This document shows, piece after piece, positions 1 through 10,205 of a DNA stretch of 64,000 nucleotides (position 1 is its first letter; every line of letters starts with the position of its first letter). This DNA comes from Spirochaetota bacterium (GTDB lineage Bacteria > Spirochaetota > Spirochaetia > Treponematales > UBA12059): positions 62,001-126,000 of the forward strand of contig JAPLSN010000042.1 of NCBI GenBank assembly GCA_026398615.1. The letters are read 5' to 3'. Both the position numbers and the translations under genes were made by a program. The notes beneath the pieces were generated by a model, which was given only the letters and a program-made list of their open reading frames with translations, ran no database searches and was not told the origin of the DNA.

Positions 1-78
1 CGGGTCCGTTGAACGTTCCGATGCGCCGGCGAGGACCGGCATGTCCGGGAATGCGGAAACGTCTCCGACGGGAGCTTT

Positions 79-960
79 CTAGCGAACCCTGTCGGCGCAG
101 GTCTTGCCCGTCGGTGTCATCGCCAATCCACCCTCGGCGCTTTCCCGCAGCGACGACGGCATGCTTTCGCCTATGGAACGCATGGCTTCCACGACCTCGT
201 CGAACGGGATGTAGCTCCGTATCCCCGCCGCATCGAGCGAGGCGGCGGTGATCGCCGCGACGGCCATGAACGCGTTGCGTTTCACGCAGGGCACTTCAAC
301 GAGGCCGGCGACGGGATCGCAGGCCAGGCCGAGGGAATTCTTGAGGGCAAGCGCGGCCGCGTTGAAGACCGATCCGGCGTCGCGCCGCATGAGCCACGAG
401 AGCGCTCCGGCTGCCATCGCGGACGCTGCTCCGCATTCCGCCTGGCAGCCGCCGGCAGCTCCCGAGAGCGTTGCCTTGGTCGCGATGACGATCCCCACGG
501 CGGACGCGCACAGGAACGCTTCGGCCATCCTGTCCGACCGGAAGGGTTCACCCGTTTCGCGTTCGTCGTGCCAGGCCCACAGGACGCCGGGAACGATGCC
601 GCAGGAACCCCCGGTGGGGAAGGCGACAACCTTCCCTCCGCACGCGCTGACCTCGTTGACCGCGAGTGAATAGGCGACGGCCTTGTTGAAGAAGCCGTCG
701 CGGACCGGCGGATCGGCGGATGCGGACGCTAGGATCGCATTCCCGCCCGTCATCCCGGAAAACGACGACTGCCGCTCCGAAAGACCCCTCTGGAGAGATT
801 GCCTCGTGATCGCCATGCGGCGAAAAAGTTCTTCATGCGTTTCGGCCACCGATTTCCCGGTGAGGAAGGAATCGCGTTCGAGCATGAAAGCGGGAAGGTG
901 CAAGCCGCTCTCCGCGACAAGGGCGAGCAATTCGGCCGCCGACGAAAACCGCGTGTTCAT
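79..960 (-). CDS. sdaAA: L-serine dehydratase, iron-sulfur-dependent, alpha subunit
   Basis: 293-aa ORF with SDH alpha signatures (SGMTGGNA, GGSCGIVPG, GCQAECGAASAMAAGAL, CDPVAGLVEVPC); adjacent to beta subunit. Confidence 0.93.
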   Translation of the reverse strand: MNTRFSSAAELLALVAESGLHLPAFMLERDSFLTGKSVAETHEELFRRMAITRQSLQRGLSERQSSFSGMTGGNAILASASADPPVRDGFFNKAVAYSLAVNEVSACGGKVVAFPTGGSCGIVPGVLWAWHDERETGEPFRSDRMAEAFLCASAVGIVIATKATLSGAAGGCQAECGAASAMAAGALSWLMRRDAGSVFNAAALALKNSLGLACDPVAGLVEVPCVKRNAFMAVAAITAASLDAAGIRSYIPFDEVVEAMRSIGESMPSSLRESAEGGLAMTPTGKTCADRVR

Positions 961-962
961 GG

Positions 963-1646
963 TCAGCAGCTCCTCGCGGGGACGTGGACCGCCGAAATCA
1001 CTCCCCGTATTCGCTCGACGGCCGCGATGGCGGCGGACGGAACGTGGTCGTCGACTTCCACGACGAGCAGGGCTTCATCGCCTTTTTCCCTGCGGTGGGA
1101 CGCAGCACACGCGATGTTGACCCCGTGCCCGGCGAGCGCTGCCGTGACCCCCGCCAGTACACCGATCTCGTCGTGGTGGAGTACGAGCACCGCGTCGAGT
1201 TCCCCGGTGAGATCGGCGTCGAACCCGTTGATGGATTGCAGGAGTACGGAACCGCCGCCCACCGACGCTCCGCGAACACGCAGGGTCCTGCCCCCGCCCG
1301 AGAGTTCGATGACGACTGTGTTGGGATGGTAGCGACCGGGCATGCGGTATTCGCTGATGATCTCCACGTTCAAATTCATCCGCCTGGCGATCTCGAGCGA
1401 AAAACCCAGTCGCTCGTCGTCGGGATAAATTCCGAGGAGCCCCGCGACGAGCGCCTTGTCGGAGCCATGCCCCTTCCATGTGCGGGCCAGCGATCCGTAG
1501 AAAGTGGCTTTCGCGGCGGAGATTTCGCCGTCGAAGATGGACCTGGCGAGAAACGCGATCCTGGCGATGCCCGCGGTGTGGGAACTCGACGGCCCGATCA
1601 TGACGGGTCCGAACATGTCGAAGATCGTCAGCGGGCGGTCAGCCAT
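963..1646 (-). CDS. sdaAB: L-serine dehydratase, iron-sulfur-dependent, beta subunit (ACT-containing)
   Basis: MADRPLTIFDMFGPVMIGPSSSHTAG signature; start trimmed from the 1799 ORF start to the conserved Met. Confidence 0.9.
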   Translation of the reverse strand: MADRPLTIFDMFGPVMIGPSSSHTAGIARIAFLARSIFDGEISAAKATFYGSLARTWKGHGSDKALVAGLLGIYPDDERLGFSLEIARRMNLNVEIISEYRMPGRYHPNTVVIELSGGGRTLRVRGASVGGGSVLLQSINGFDADLTGELDAVLVLHHDEIGVLAGVTAALAGHGVNIACAASHRREKGDEALLVVEVDDHVPSAAIAAVERIRGVISAVHVPARSC

Positions 1647-1686
1647 GGCATCCTCCGCTTTTCGGTTCCGGCGTGCATGCCGGACG

Positions 1687-3060
1687 TCATCGGATTTCCT
1701 TCCTCGTTTCGGACGCATCGACTCCGTATTCCTCGAGTTTCTGGTACAGGGTCTTTCGCCCGATTCCGAGCAGCTCGGCGGCGCGGCTCTTGTTGCCACC
1801 CGTCATGGCGAGGGTCTGGAGGATGACGACCTTTTCCGCTTCGGCGAGGGATGAGCCCGAAGGCACCACGATCCCGGTTTCCGATCCCCTCGATGCGATG
1901 CTCGGGGGGAGGTCCTCGAGCCTGATGAAACCCGAGGTTGCCATGACGACCGCGCTTTCGATGCAATTGCGGAGTTCCCGTACGTTGCCTGGCCAGGAAT
2001 ATGCGTACAGCGCGGCCCGCACCTTGGCATCGAAGCCAGTCAGGAGTTTCGAATTTTCACGCGCGAACTGCTCAAGGAAGGTCGCGGCGATGATGGGAAT
2101 GTCGTCTTTCCGTTCACGGAGCGGCGGCACGTGGATATTGACGACATTGAGCCTGTAAAAGAGGTCCTCGCGGAACGTGCCGAGCTCGATCTCGGCCTTG
2201 AGGTCGCGGTTGGTCGCGGCAATGATTCGCACGTCCAGTTCGATGGTCTCCTCGCCGCCGACCCTCTCGAACTTCCTCTCCTGGAGCACGCGCAGGATCT
2301 TTATCTGGACGTTCTGGTTGATCTCGCCGATCTCGTCCAGGAAGAGCGTACCGTCGTGCGCGAGTTCGAAGCGACCGCGCTTGCGTCCTGCCGCTCCCGT
2401 GAACGCACCCTTTTCGTGGCCGAACAATTCGCTCTCGAGGAGGCTTTCCGCGAGGGCGGCGCAATGGACCTTGACCAGTTGGTGGTCCTTGCGCGGCGAC
2501 AGGTCGTGGATGGCATCCGCGACGAGTTCCTTCCCGACGCCGCTTTCGCCCGTGATGAGGACACTGGCCCTCGTCGGCGCGACCCGCCGTATGAGGTCGA
2601 AGACCCGTTTCATTTCGGGACTCTTCCCGATGATGGAAGCCATGCTCCGCCGGGCTTCTGCTTCGGCGATGAGCTCCTCGTTCTTCAGGGTGAGATCCCT
2701 GCGTTCGAGGGCCCGCGTGATGAGGAGGCCGAGGTGGTCGAGGTTGACGGGCTTCGTGATGAAATCGTACGCGCCCAGCCTCATGGCCTCGACGGCATCT
2801 TCGATGGTGCCATGGCCCGTGAGGACGATGACGGGAAGGCCGGGGAATTTCGATACCGTGTCGCGCAATAAATCGACGCCGGTCATTTTGGGCATCTTGA
2901 GGTCCGTGACCACGAGATCCACCTGTGACCGCTCGAGCGTCCGCTTTCCCTCGTCGCCGTCGGCGGCCATGATGACGCCGTAGCCGTCGAGCCTGAGTGA
3001 TTCCGCGAGCCCTTCGCGTATGTTCTTCTCGTCGTCGATGACGAGTATGGTTGCCCTCAT
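1687..3060 (-). CDS. NtrC-family sigma-54-dependent response regulator (REC-AAA+-Fis HTH)
   Basis: DDE receiver, GESGVGKE Walker A, GAFTGA sigma-54 loop, C-terminal NKSRAAELLGIGRKTLYQKL HTH. Confidence 0.95.
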   Translation of the reverse strand: MRATILVIDDEKNIREGLAESLRLDGYGVIMAADGDEGKRTLERSQVDLVVTDLKMPKMTGVDLLRDTVSKFPGLPVIVLTGHGTIEDAVEAMRLGAYDFITKPVNLDHLGLLITRALERRDLTLKNEELIAEAEARRSMASIIGKSPEMKRVFDLIRRVAPTRASVLITGESGVGKELVADAIHDLSPRKDHQLVKVHCAALAESLLESELFGHEKGAFTGAAGRKRGRFELAHDGTLFLDEIGEINQNVQIKILRVLQERKFERVGGEETIELDVRIIAATNRDLKAEIELGTFREDLFYRLNVVNIHVPPLRERKDDIPIIAATFLEQFARENSKLLTGFDAKVRAALYAYSWPGNVRELRNCIESAVVMATSGFIRLEDLPPSIASRGSETGIVVPSGSSLAEAEKVVILQTLAMTGGNKSRAAELLGIGRKTLYQKLEEYGVDASETRKEIR

Positions 3061-4274
3061 GTACCCGTTACCTCCGCGGCGCGGGATCCGGCGGCGGCCG
3101 CAGCGTCCGAACGGCCTGAATATTCGATGAGCCTCGTTTCCTTCTGCGGTACGGGAAGCGAAATCGTGAACGCCGAACCCTTTCCCTCCTTCGTCGTCAC
3201 GGAAATCTCGCCGTCGTGTTCCTTCACGATCTTGAACGCGAGGGTGAGACCAAGACCCGTGCCATTGTCCTTCGTCGTGAAGTAAGGTTCGAAAATCTTG
3301 GAAAGGTTGTCATCGGAGATGCCGGTGCCGGTATCGGCGATGGAAATGTCCAGGGTTCCTTCCCGCAGGACCGTGCTGATCGTGAGGAGGCCGCCGTCGG
3401 GCATGGCGGCCTGCGCGTTCTTGACCAGGTTCAGGATGGCTTGTTTCATGAACCTTGCATCGACACGAACCCGCGGGGAATTGCCGCAGAGCTCGACCTT
3501 GATGTCCACGCCGGATTCCCTCAGTTCCGGAGCGACGAAATCGGCAAGCTCCCTGATGAGGGCGTCGATATCGGCTTCGATCGGTTCGATGTTCATTGGC
3601 CGGACCGCGAAGAGGAAATCCACCACGATGCGGTTGAGCCGCTCGATTTCCTCGTCGATCACGGCCGTGTAGCGGTCGAGCGCGTCGTCGCAGGATTCGG
3701 AACCCTTGCAGCGGAGGGCCTTCTTGATGAGCTGGACGTGTATGCTCATGGAACCGAGCGGGTTCTTGATCTCGTGGGCCACTCCCGCCGCGAGCGTGGT
3801 CAGCGACGCCAGGTTCTCGGCCCGGCGCAGCTGGGCTTCCTTCCGGCGCTTTTCGGTGATGTCGCCCGCGGTTACGAGCGTCCCCTGGATATGCCTGTCC
3901 TTGACGAGGGGCGTCACGCTGACGGTCACGATTTTGGTTGTGTTCCTCGAGTTGAGAGCGAATTCCCGGTCGATGATCCTGTCCTCTCCGGTCAGGGCTT
4001 CCCGCAGGAAACGCGAGATCTCCTCGTCGTCGATGCTTTCCCAGAGCTTCTTGTCGTACGGTTCCGGGGACGAGAAGGGAATGAGGCGTTCCGCGGTCTT
4101 GTTGCACAGGACCGGGACATGGGAAGCGTCGCATACGATCACGCCCTCGATGAGCGAATCGAATACCGCTTCGAGACGTTCGTTTTCGCCGGCCAGAACG
4201 TAGAGGAAACTTTCCAGCTGTTGGGCGTTCATCCTGGGAACTTTGGCGAGGGCGCGTTCGATGAACCCCCTCAT
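3057..4274 (-). CDS. NtrB-like PAS-domain sensor histidine kinase
   Basis: H-box GVAHEIKNPLGSM, N-box NLVKNAQAAM, DTGTGI, GTGLGL; overlaps ntrC-like gene by 4 nt; start trimmed. Confidence 0.92.
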   Translation of the reverse strand: MRGFIERALAKVPRMNAQQLESFLYVLAGENERLEAVFDSLIEGVIVCDASHVPVLCNKTAERLIPFSSPEPYDKKLWESIDDEEISRFLREALTGEDRIIDREFALNSRNTTKIVTVSVTPLVKDRHIQGTLVTAGDITEKRRKEAQLRRAENLASLTTLAAGVAHEIKNPLGSMSIHVQLIKKALRCKGSESCDDALDRYTAVIDEEIERLNRIVVDFLFAVRPMNIEPIEADIDALIRELADFVAPELRESGVDIKVELCGNSPRVRVDARFMKQAILNLVKNAQAAMPDGGLLTISTVLREGTLDISIADTGTGISDDNLSKIFEPYFTTKDNGTGLGLTLAFKIVKEHDGEISVTTKEGKGSAFTISLPVPQKETRLIEYSGRSDAAAAAGSRAAEVTGT

Positions 4275-5566
4275 GACGACCGTCTCAAGCTTTCGAGCAT
4301 CCGGTCGGCCAGCGTGTTCGGCGGCAGGTTGAAGGATTCGTAGCCGGTTTGCGCGTCGCGGATCGCCGCGTTCCACCGTGCGAGCGCGTCCAGTTCGTCA
4401 GGGACGGCCGACCGTGCGAGCTCTCTCAGTCGCCAGGAGAGCGAGCCGAGGAAGGCGATGAACGAATATTCGTACGAGTCGTCGGAGGCCCCGAAGGCGC
4501 CGGTCGCGGCCTTCGCTTCGGCCAGGACGGATTCCGGGCTTTCACCGGGAATGCCGACGGTCAGGAAAGCGCCCCGATACGCGTTTCGCGTCTCGGCCTC
4601 TGCGCAGACGGAATCGGCGAAGCGATCCGCGAGGAGCTGCAGACCGGAGCCGGCCGTCGGCATTTCCTGCGTGAAGAACCGGTCGAGACCGCTTTCGAAT
4701 CCGCTCTTGAAAACCCGCGAGATGATTCCGCGCTCGACGGCGGGCGGCCTTCGGGCGAAACGATAGGAACGAACGCGGGAGAGGACGGTCTGGATCATCG
4801 CCCCGCGGCGGGAAGTTGTGAGGATGAACTCGGCGGTCTCCGGCGGCTCCTCGAGCACCTTGAGGAGGGCGTTGCGGGAGGAATCGAGCATCCTGTCGGC
4901 GTTCTCGATGATGACGGTCTTTCGCTTTCCGTTCGGAGCCAGCCTTGCCCAGTTCTCGGCCGCCCTGATCATGAAGACGGGCGTCGTCGAGGCGACGAGG
5001 CTTTCCAGTTTCTCGGCGAGTGCCAGTGCTTCGGCGACGGCCTTCGCGGTTTTCTTTCCTTCGGCGACGGCAGCCGGTCGGGAAGGATCGATCGAGTCGG
5101 ATAGTTCTTCGAGCGCGCGGACCGACGGCATGGCCTTGGTGAGCCTCGGTTCTTCGTGCGCGAAGAGCTGGAAGTCGAAGCGCTTGAGCAGTTTCCTGCA
5201 CGAACGCAGGAACAGGTACCGGGTCTGGACGCAATTGTCGGTGACCAGGGCGGCTCCCGCAGCCGCTATCTCGGGACGGAATGCACGCGGCCCGATGACG
5301 AGGAGATCCGGGTGGGCGAGGATGCGATGGCGCCTGCAGGATGGGCAATCACAGTCCCAGGGAACGTAGGTCTCGCGGTCGATGTCGGGAGGCTCGGCGG
5401 GGGTTGTGCGTTCGCAGGACAGGACGCGCGCCGTCTCGAGCGCCGTCGTCAGTTTCGCCGAGTACGCGGGACCTTCGAACAGGATGGACCGGGGGAGTTC
5501 GTCGGACGCGATATCCCTGCAGAGCGACTCGACGGCTTCTTCCTGCGATACGACGTTGGAATACAT
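4271..5566 (-). CDS. holB: DNA polymerase III delta-prime-like subunit
   Basis: KTVIIENADRMLDSSRNALLKVLEEPPETAEFILTTSRRGAMIQTVLSRVRSYRF; CPSCRRH zinc motif; start trimmed to MYSNVVSQEEAV. Confidence 0.85.
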   Translation of the reverse strand: MYSNVVSQEEAVESLCRDIASDELPRSILFEGPAYSAKLTTALETARVLSCERTTPAEPPDIDRETYVPWDCDCPSCRRHRILAHPDLLVIGPRAFRPEIAAAGAALVTDNCVQTRYLFLRSCRKLLKRFDFQLFAHEEPRLTKAMPSVRALEELSDSIDPSRPAAVAEGKKTAKAVAEALALAEKLESLVASTTPVFMIRAAENWARLAPNGKRKTVIIENADRMLDSSRNALLKVLEEPPETAEFILTTSRRGAMIQTVLSRVRSYRFARRPPAVERGIISRVFKSGFESGLDRFFTQEMPTAGSGLQLLADRFADSVCAEAETRNAYRGAFLTVGIPGESPESVLAEAKAATGAFGASDDSYEYSFIAFLGSLSWRLRELARSAVPDELDALARWNAAIRDAQTGYESFNLPPNTLADRMLESLRRSS

Positions 5567-5570
5567 CGCT

Positions 5571-6035
5571 TCAGCCCGGAAGGGCACCGTTTTCCACGAG
5601 GATCGGCAGGAGGAAACGCGCGATGGCGCTTCCCTCGAGGAGGGGTTCCAGGTGGAAAACCGGTTGTCGTGCCAGAAGGATGAGGACGAGGCAGACGATG
5701 ATGAGTCCTTCCACGGTTCCGAGAACAAGGCCGAGCAGGCGATCCGCCCAACCGAGCCTCAGCGCCTCCACCGAGGCTCGCATGGCCGTCTCGATCAACT
5801 TGACCACGACGAACGCGATGACGAACGCCGCGGCGAAACCGGCTATCTCCAGGAAGTCCGTCAGGCCGGATATCCTGCCGATGAGCTCACCTGCCTGGCG
5901 GTAGAACACGATGCCGGCCAGGCCACCGGCGAGGAGCGCCGCGGCAGAGAGGGTCTCCTTGATGAAGCCGCGAAAGAGGCAGCGCGCCGCGAAAGCCCCG
6001 GCGATCGCGACGAGAATCCAGTCGAGCGTGTTCAT
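5571..6035 (-). CDS. CvpA family membrane protein
   Basis: MNTLDWILVAIAGAFAARCLFRGFIKE with multiple TM segments. Confidence 0.8.
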   Translation of the reverse strand: MNTLDWILVAIAGAFAARCLFRGFIKETLSAAALLAGGLAGIVFYRQAGELIGRISGLTDFLEIAGFAAAFVIAFVVVKLIETAMRASVEALRLGWADRLLGLVLGTVEGLIIVCLVLILLARQPVFHLEPLLEGSAIARFLLPILVENGALPG

Positions 6036-7189
6036 GCAGTAACCTCCCGTTTCGCCATGTCATAAAGCGCCTGCGCCAGTATCCCGGCGCCGTCGAGCCC
6101 GGCCATGTCCGCGGAAGCCCGTCCCATCGACGCGAGGCGGTCCGCGTCGCCGAGGAGGCTGGCAACGGCGGCAACGAGGGCGGCGGGTGTCGCACCGGGG
6201 CCGACGAGCGCGACGGCGGCTCCGGCGGTTTCCGCGTAGCGGGCATTGTCGACCTGGTCGCCCCGCGTGCCTTGCCCGCAGAGCGGAATGAGTATCATGG
6301 GCTTGCCGAGGGCCGCGGCTTCCCACACGATGCCCGCTCCCGAACGGCCGACGACCACGGATGCCGCTGCGAGCACGTCGGGCAGTTCATCGTGGATAAA
6401 GGGGAAGGGCCGGTAGCGCCGCGCGACGGAGCCGTCCGGGGGCGTTGCCGGGACGAGAGCCCTGCCGTGCTGGTGGACGACGAACGCGCGATCGGCCAGT
6501 CCCGGAAGGCCGGCTGAGACGAGTTCGTTGACCTGCATCGCGCCCTGGCTTCCCCCGAGCACGAGGATGATCGGTTCCCCGCCGGGTATGCCGAGGAACT
6601 TCCTGCCGCGCCGGGCGTCGCCCCCGAAGACGGAGCTCCTGACCGGGTTTCCTGAGACCGTCACCCTGTCCCGGAGCCGTTCGGGCAGGAGCTCGCGCGT
6701 CCGATCGTAGCTCACGAAGATGCGCGCGGCGACGGAAGCGTTGAGCCTGGTGGCGAGACCGGGCGTCACGTCCGATTCGTGCGTGTAGACCGGGATGCCC
6801 AGACATGCCGCCGCGCGGCAGGGCGGGACGCTGACATATCCGCCCTTGGAAAAAAGCACCGCCGGTCTCAGCGACGACAGGAGGCCGAGCGCCGCGACGA
6901 ATCCCGCCGTTACCTTGAATAGGTCGGTCATATTGGCCGGCGAGAGCGAGCGCCTGAGCTTGCCTGAGGGAATGGCGAAATACTCCATGCCCGCGGCTTC
7001 GACCGGGAAACGCTCGATATCCTTGCCCGATCCGATCCATACGAGGCGATATGAACCAGGATCGTCGTCGCCGGACGCCGCGATGAGCGACTTGAACCGT
7101 TCAGCCACGGCGATGCCGGGATAGACGTGGCCGCCGGTTCCGCCGCCCGTGAAGGCCACCGTGGTCATGTTGTCGGATCGCGCGCTCAT
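6032..7189 (-). CDS. murG: UDP-N-acetylglucosamine--N-acetylmuramyl-(pentapeptide) pyrophosphoryl-undecaprenol N-acetylglucosamine transferase
   Basis: FTGGGTGGHVYPGIAVAE, HESDVTPGLATRL, GGSQGA, GRSGAGIVWEAAALGKPMILIP. Confidence 0.94.
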   Translation of the reverse strand: MSARSDNMTTVAFTGGGTGGHVYPGIAVAERFKSLIAASGDDDPGSYRLVWIGSGKDIERFPVEAAGMEYFAIPSGKLRRSLSPANMTDLFKVTAGFVAALGLLSSLRPAVLFSKGGYVSVPPCRAAACLGIPVYTHESDVTPGLATRLNASVAARIFVSYDRTRELLPERLRDRVTVSGNPVRSSVFGGDARRGRKFLGIPGGEPIILVLGGSQGAMQVNELVSAGLPGLADRAFVVHQHGRALVPATPPDGSVARRYRPFPFIHDELPDVLAAASVVVGRSGAGIVWEAAALGKPMILIPLCGQGTRGDQVDNARYAETAGAAVALVGPGATPAALVAAVASLLGDADRLASMGRASADMAGLDGAGILAQALYDMAKREVTA

Positions 7190-8760
7190 CGCGCTCCCGC
7201 CGCCCTCGCGAAGGCTTCGAGCGCGCCGTCGACCGGTTTCCCGGAGAGCACGTTTTTCGCCAGGACCTTCCCGAGCTGGACTCCTTCCTGGTCGAAGCTG
7301 TTGAGATTCCAGAGGAAACCCTGGAACATCACCTTATTTTCGTAATGGGCGAGCAGTGCACCCAGTTCGCGGGGTCCCAGGCTGTCACCGACAATGAGGC
7401 TGGAGGGCCGTTCGCCCGCGAATCGCCTGTTCGGATCGGGATCGTCCTTGCCGAGCGCGAACGCCGCGATCTGGGCGCTCAGGTTCGCGTTGAGCATGCG
7501 GCGGCTCGTGGCTCCCTCGAATTCCATGTCCACGGCGGTCTGGTTCGACCTGAATCCGATGAACTGTAGAGGGATCACGTCCGTGCCCTGATGCAGGAGC
7601 TGGTAGAAGGAATGCTGCCCGTTGGTGCCGGGCTCGCCGAAAATCACCGGGCCCGTCGCGTAGGAAACCGGTTCCCCGGAGCGGTTGACGCTCTTGCCGT
7701 TCGATTCCATGTCCAATTGCTGGAGATGGGCGGGGAACCTCGAAAGGGCCTGTTCATACGGCAGGACCGCCGAGGCCGGTCGTCCCCTGACGTTGCGTTC
7801 GAAAACGCCGAGGAGCGCGTCGAGGAGGGCCGCGTTGCGCGTGGCGTCCCGTTCCAGCGCGCGGAGGTCGGTCTCCCGGGCGCCGTCGAGGAACTCGGCG
7901 AAGGTCTCGGGACCGAATGCGAGCGACAGAACCGCGCCGCCGACGGCGCTCGACGTGCTGTACCTTCCGCCTATGTAATCGTCGATATAGAACGATGCAA
8001 GGTAGCCGGGATTTTTCGCCAGCGGGCTCGTTTCGCTCGTGACCGCGATCATGTGCCGGGCGGGATCGAGTCCCGCCTTCCGCAGGCGGGCTTTGACAAA
8101 GGCCTCGTTGGCGAGGGTTTCCTGCGTCGTGCCGCTTTTCGAGACCAGGATGAAGAGGGTGCTTTCGGCCTCGACCGAGTCCAGCACTGCATTGGCGTCG
8201 TCCGGATCCACGTTGCTGATGAACTTCGCGTCCATGCGGGCCCGCCCGGTCCTCTTCGCCTGGTTTTCGAGGGCGAGATACATGGCCCGCGGACCCAGAT
8301 CCGATCCACCTATGCCTACCTGCACGACCGTCGAGAATTTCCTGTCGGCATGGCCGGCAATCCGGCCCGAGTGCACGTCCCGCGCGAAGGAGGCGATTCG
8401 TTCCCGTTCGCCTTCGTAGAACGCGTGGAAATCCCTGCCTTCACGGACGACCTGACCCGCCGGTTCGCCCCGTGCGATATGGTGCAGGACCATCCGCTTT
8501 TCGCCCGTGTTCATGATCGCCCCGGACGCGAGGGCACGGAATTTTTCGACGCATTCGGCCTCATCGGCCAATCCCCGGAGCGCTGACAGGATTTCATCGT
8601 CGACATCCATGGCCGCGTAGATATACTCGAGGCCGGCGCCGAGGGCGCAACGGCAGCGTCGGACCCTGTCCGAGTCGAGGACTGCGCGCAACGATACGGG
8701 TCTGGCAGAACGAAGCCGCGCGAATGACGGCAACGCGTCGAGATTTGTATATGAAGGCAT
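7186..8760 (-). CDS. pgi: glucose-6-phosphate isomerase
   Basis: VGIGGSDLGPRAM, SKSGTTQET, GEPGTNGQHSFYQLLHQG; start trimmed to MPSYTNLDALPSF. Confidence 0.95.
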   Translation of the reverse strand: MPSYTNLDALPSFARLRSARPVSLRAVLDSDRVRRCRCALGAGLEYIYAAMDVDDEILSALRGLADEAECVEKFRALASGAIMNTGEKRMVLHHIARGEPAGQVVREGRDFHAFYEGERERIASFARDVHSGRIAGHADRKFSTVVQVGIGGSDLGPRAMYLALENQAKRTGRARMDAKFISNVDPDDANAVLDSVEAESTLFILVSKSGTTQETLANEAFVKARLRKAGLDPARHMIAVTSETSPLAKNPGYLASFYIDDYIGGRYSTSSAVGGAVLSLAFGPETFAEFLDGARETDLRALERDATRNAALLDALLGVFERNVRGRPASAVLPYEQALSRFPAHLQQLDMESNGKSVNRSGEPVSYATGPVIFGEPGTNGQHSFYQLLHQGTDVIPLQFIGFRSNQTAVDMEFEGATSRRMLNANLSAQIAAFALGKDDPDPNRRFAGERPSSLIVGDSLGPRELGALLAHYENKVMFQGFLWNLNSFDQEGVQLGKVLAKNVLSGKPVDGALEAFARAAGAR

Positions 8761-8954
8761 ATCCGCTCCTTGGGTTTGCCATGAATGGCCCGGAGGACCT
8801 TTCGACCCCGGGCACGACGTCGTAAGGCCGCCCGGGTGGCGCCTCAAACGGCAGCGACATCATATGATCGGCCATGGATCTTGCACAAGAGCGGCCCGGG
8901 AACCCGAACTGTACCGTTCGCCGCATGTGTGGTATAGTTTCCGCGGGAGTCTTC

Positions 8955-10205
8955 ATGGCGACAAAAGTATCGACGGTCGAGCGGGAATTCGTTATGGGAC
9001 AAATAGCATCGCTCGGCTTGGCCGTCCGGATCCACGGTACGGGCAAGACGATCGTCTGCAAGCTGGCGGACGTCCAGGAAGACCGGCTCTGCTTCCTCAT
9101 GAATCCCGGCGAAGCTTCATCGTTCTCAGGTTGGGAAAGGATCACCGCCTATGTGGATTTCCACGGCCAACCCCTGTGCTTCGGCTCCAAGGTGCGGAAG
9201 ATCGAAGGCGGCAGGATCTTCGTGGAATCTCCGGAACTCCTCATCAAGTCGCCGCAGAGGAAGAACGTCCGCGTGCCGGGCCCGAAGGGATGCTCATTGT
9301 CCTTTTACCTCAACGACGGGAACATCCCCCTCGACTATCCGCGCTCGGGCGAATACAGCGACGTCGAAAAGCCGGATTCGGCAGCGTCCTTCGATTCCTC
9401 CAGCTTCGAGGGTCTCATCGGCAGCTTCAGAACGAACGCGATGGGGTTCTGCACCGAATTCCGCATCGTCATGTTCAAGGAGCGCAAACCCGAACGGCTC
9501 GAGGAAAAACTCCTGGCCAAATACGGGAGAGTGCTTTTCGTCCCTTCAGTGAAGACCGGGCTGCCCAGCTCTGATCCCTATCCGGAGGGACGGATCATCA
9601 CGCGCCAGCTGGAAGAAGATTACGAAGGAATCACTTCGCTCACGGAAGGTTCGGAATTCGAACGGCTCCTGGCCATGAAATCCGAAGCCGGGTACATTGC
9701 AGAGCTGTGGTGCCCCATCCTCTATTTCCAGTACGTCATCGGCTACGTCTACATGGCGACGAAGCTCCCTTCAGGCGGCATCTTCGATTTCAACCACGTC
9801 GAGTATGTATGGGATTTCGCCCGCTTCATCGCCTTCTTTCTCAAGAGCCACAGCTATTTCAAGGCCGAGGGAGCCACCAACCCCGTCGCGTACGGGGCTT
9901 CCATCGTCGACATGAGCGTTTCGGGCTGCCAGATCACCATTCCCAGGACATCGCTCGGCATGTCCATCAAGCTCGGGTCGTTGATCAAGCTCAGGCTGGA
10001 CCAGGGGATCGTTTCCATGACCATCAAGGGGAAAGCCGTCCGGAAATTCGACGACAAGGAAAACGATTATTACGGGATTTCTTTCGGCGGTCTGCCACTC
10101 GAAGACCAGGCGAGGCTCTTTGGCCTGCTGTATTCCCGTCCTTTCGACGCCAACGCCATTGCGGAGAACGAGACCGTGTTCCTGGTTTCGGGGAAAAAAC
10201 CGTGA
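8955..10205 (+). CDS. PilZ-domain-containing protein (putative c-di-GMP effector)
   Basis: C-terminal VAYGASIVDMSVSGCQITIPR...SLIKLRLDQGIVSMTIKGKAVRKFDDKENDYYGISFGGL typical of PilZ; N-terminal flagellar-brake-like region; start uncertain. Confidence 0.7.
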   Translation: MATKVSTVEREFVMGQIASLGLAVRIHGTGKTIVCKLADVQEDRLCFLMNPGEASSFSGWERITAYVDFHGQPLCFGSKVRKIEGGRIFVESPELLIKSPQRKNVRVPGPKGCSLSFYLNDGNIPLDYPRSGEYSDVEKPDSAASFDSSSFEGLIGSFRTNAMGFCTEFRIVMFKERKPERLEEKLLAKYGRVLFVPSVKTGLPSSDPYPEGRIITRQLEEDYEGITSLTEGSEFERLLAMKSEAGYIAELWCPILYFQYVIGYVYMATKLPSGGIFDFNHVEYVWDFARFIAFFLKSHSYFKAEGATNPVAYGASIVDMSVSGCQITIPRTSLGMSIKLGSLIKLRLDQGIVSMTIKGKAVRKFDDKENDYYGISFGGLPLEDQARLFGLLYSRPFDANAIAENETVFLVSGKKP

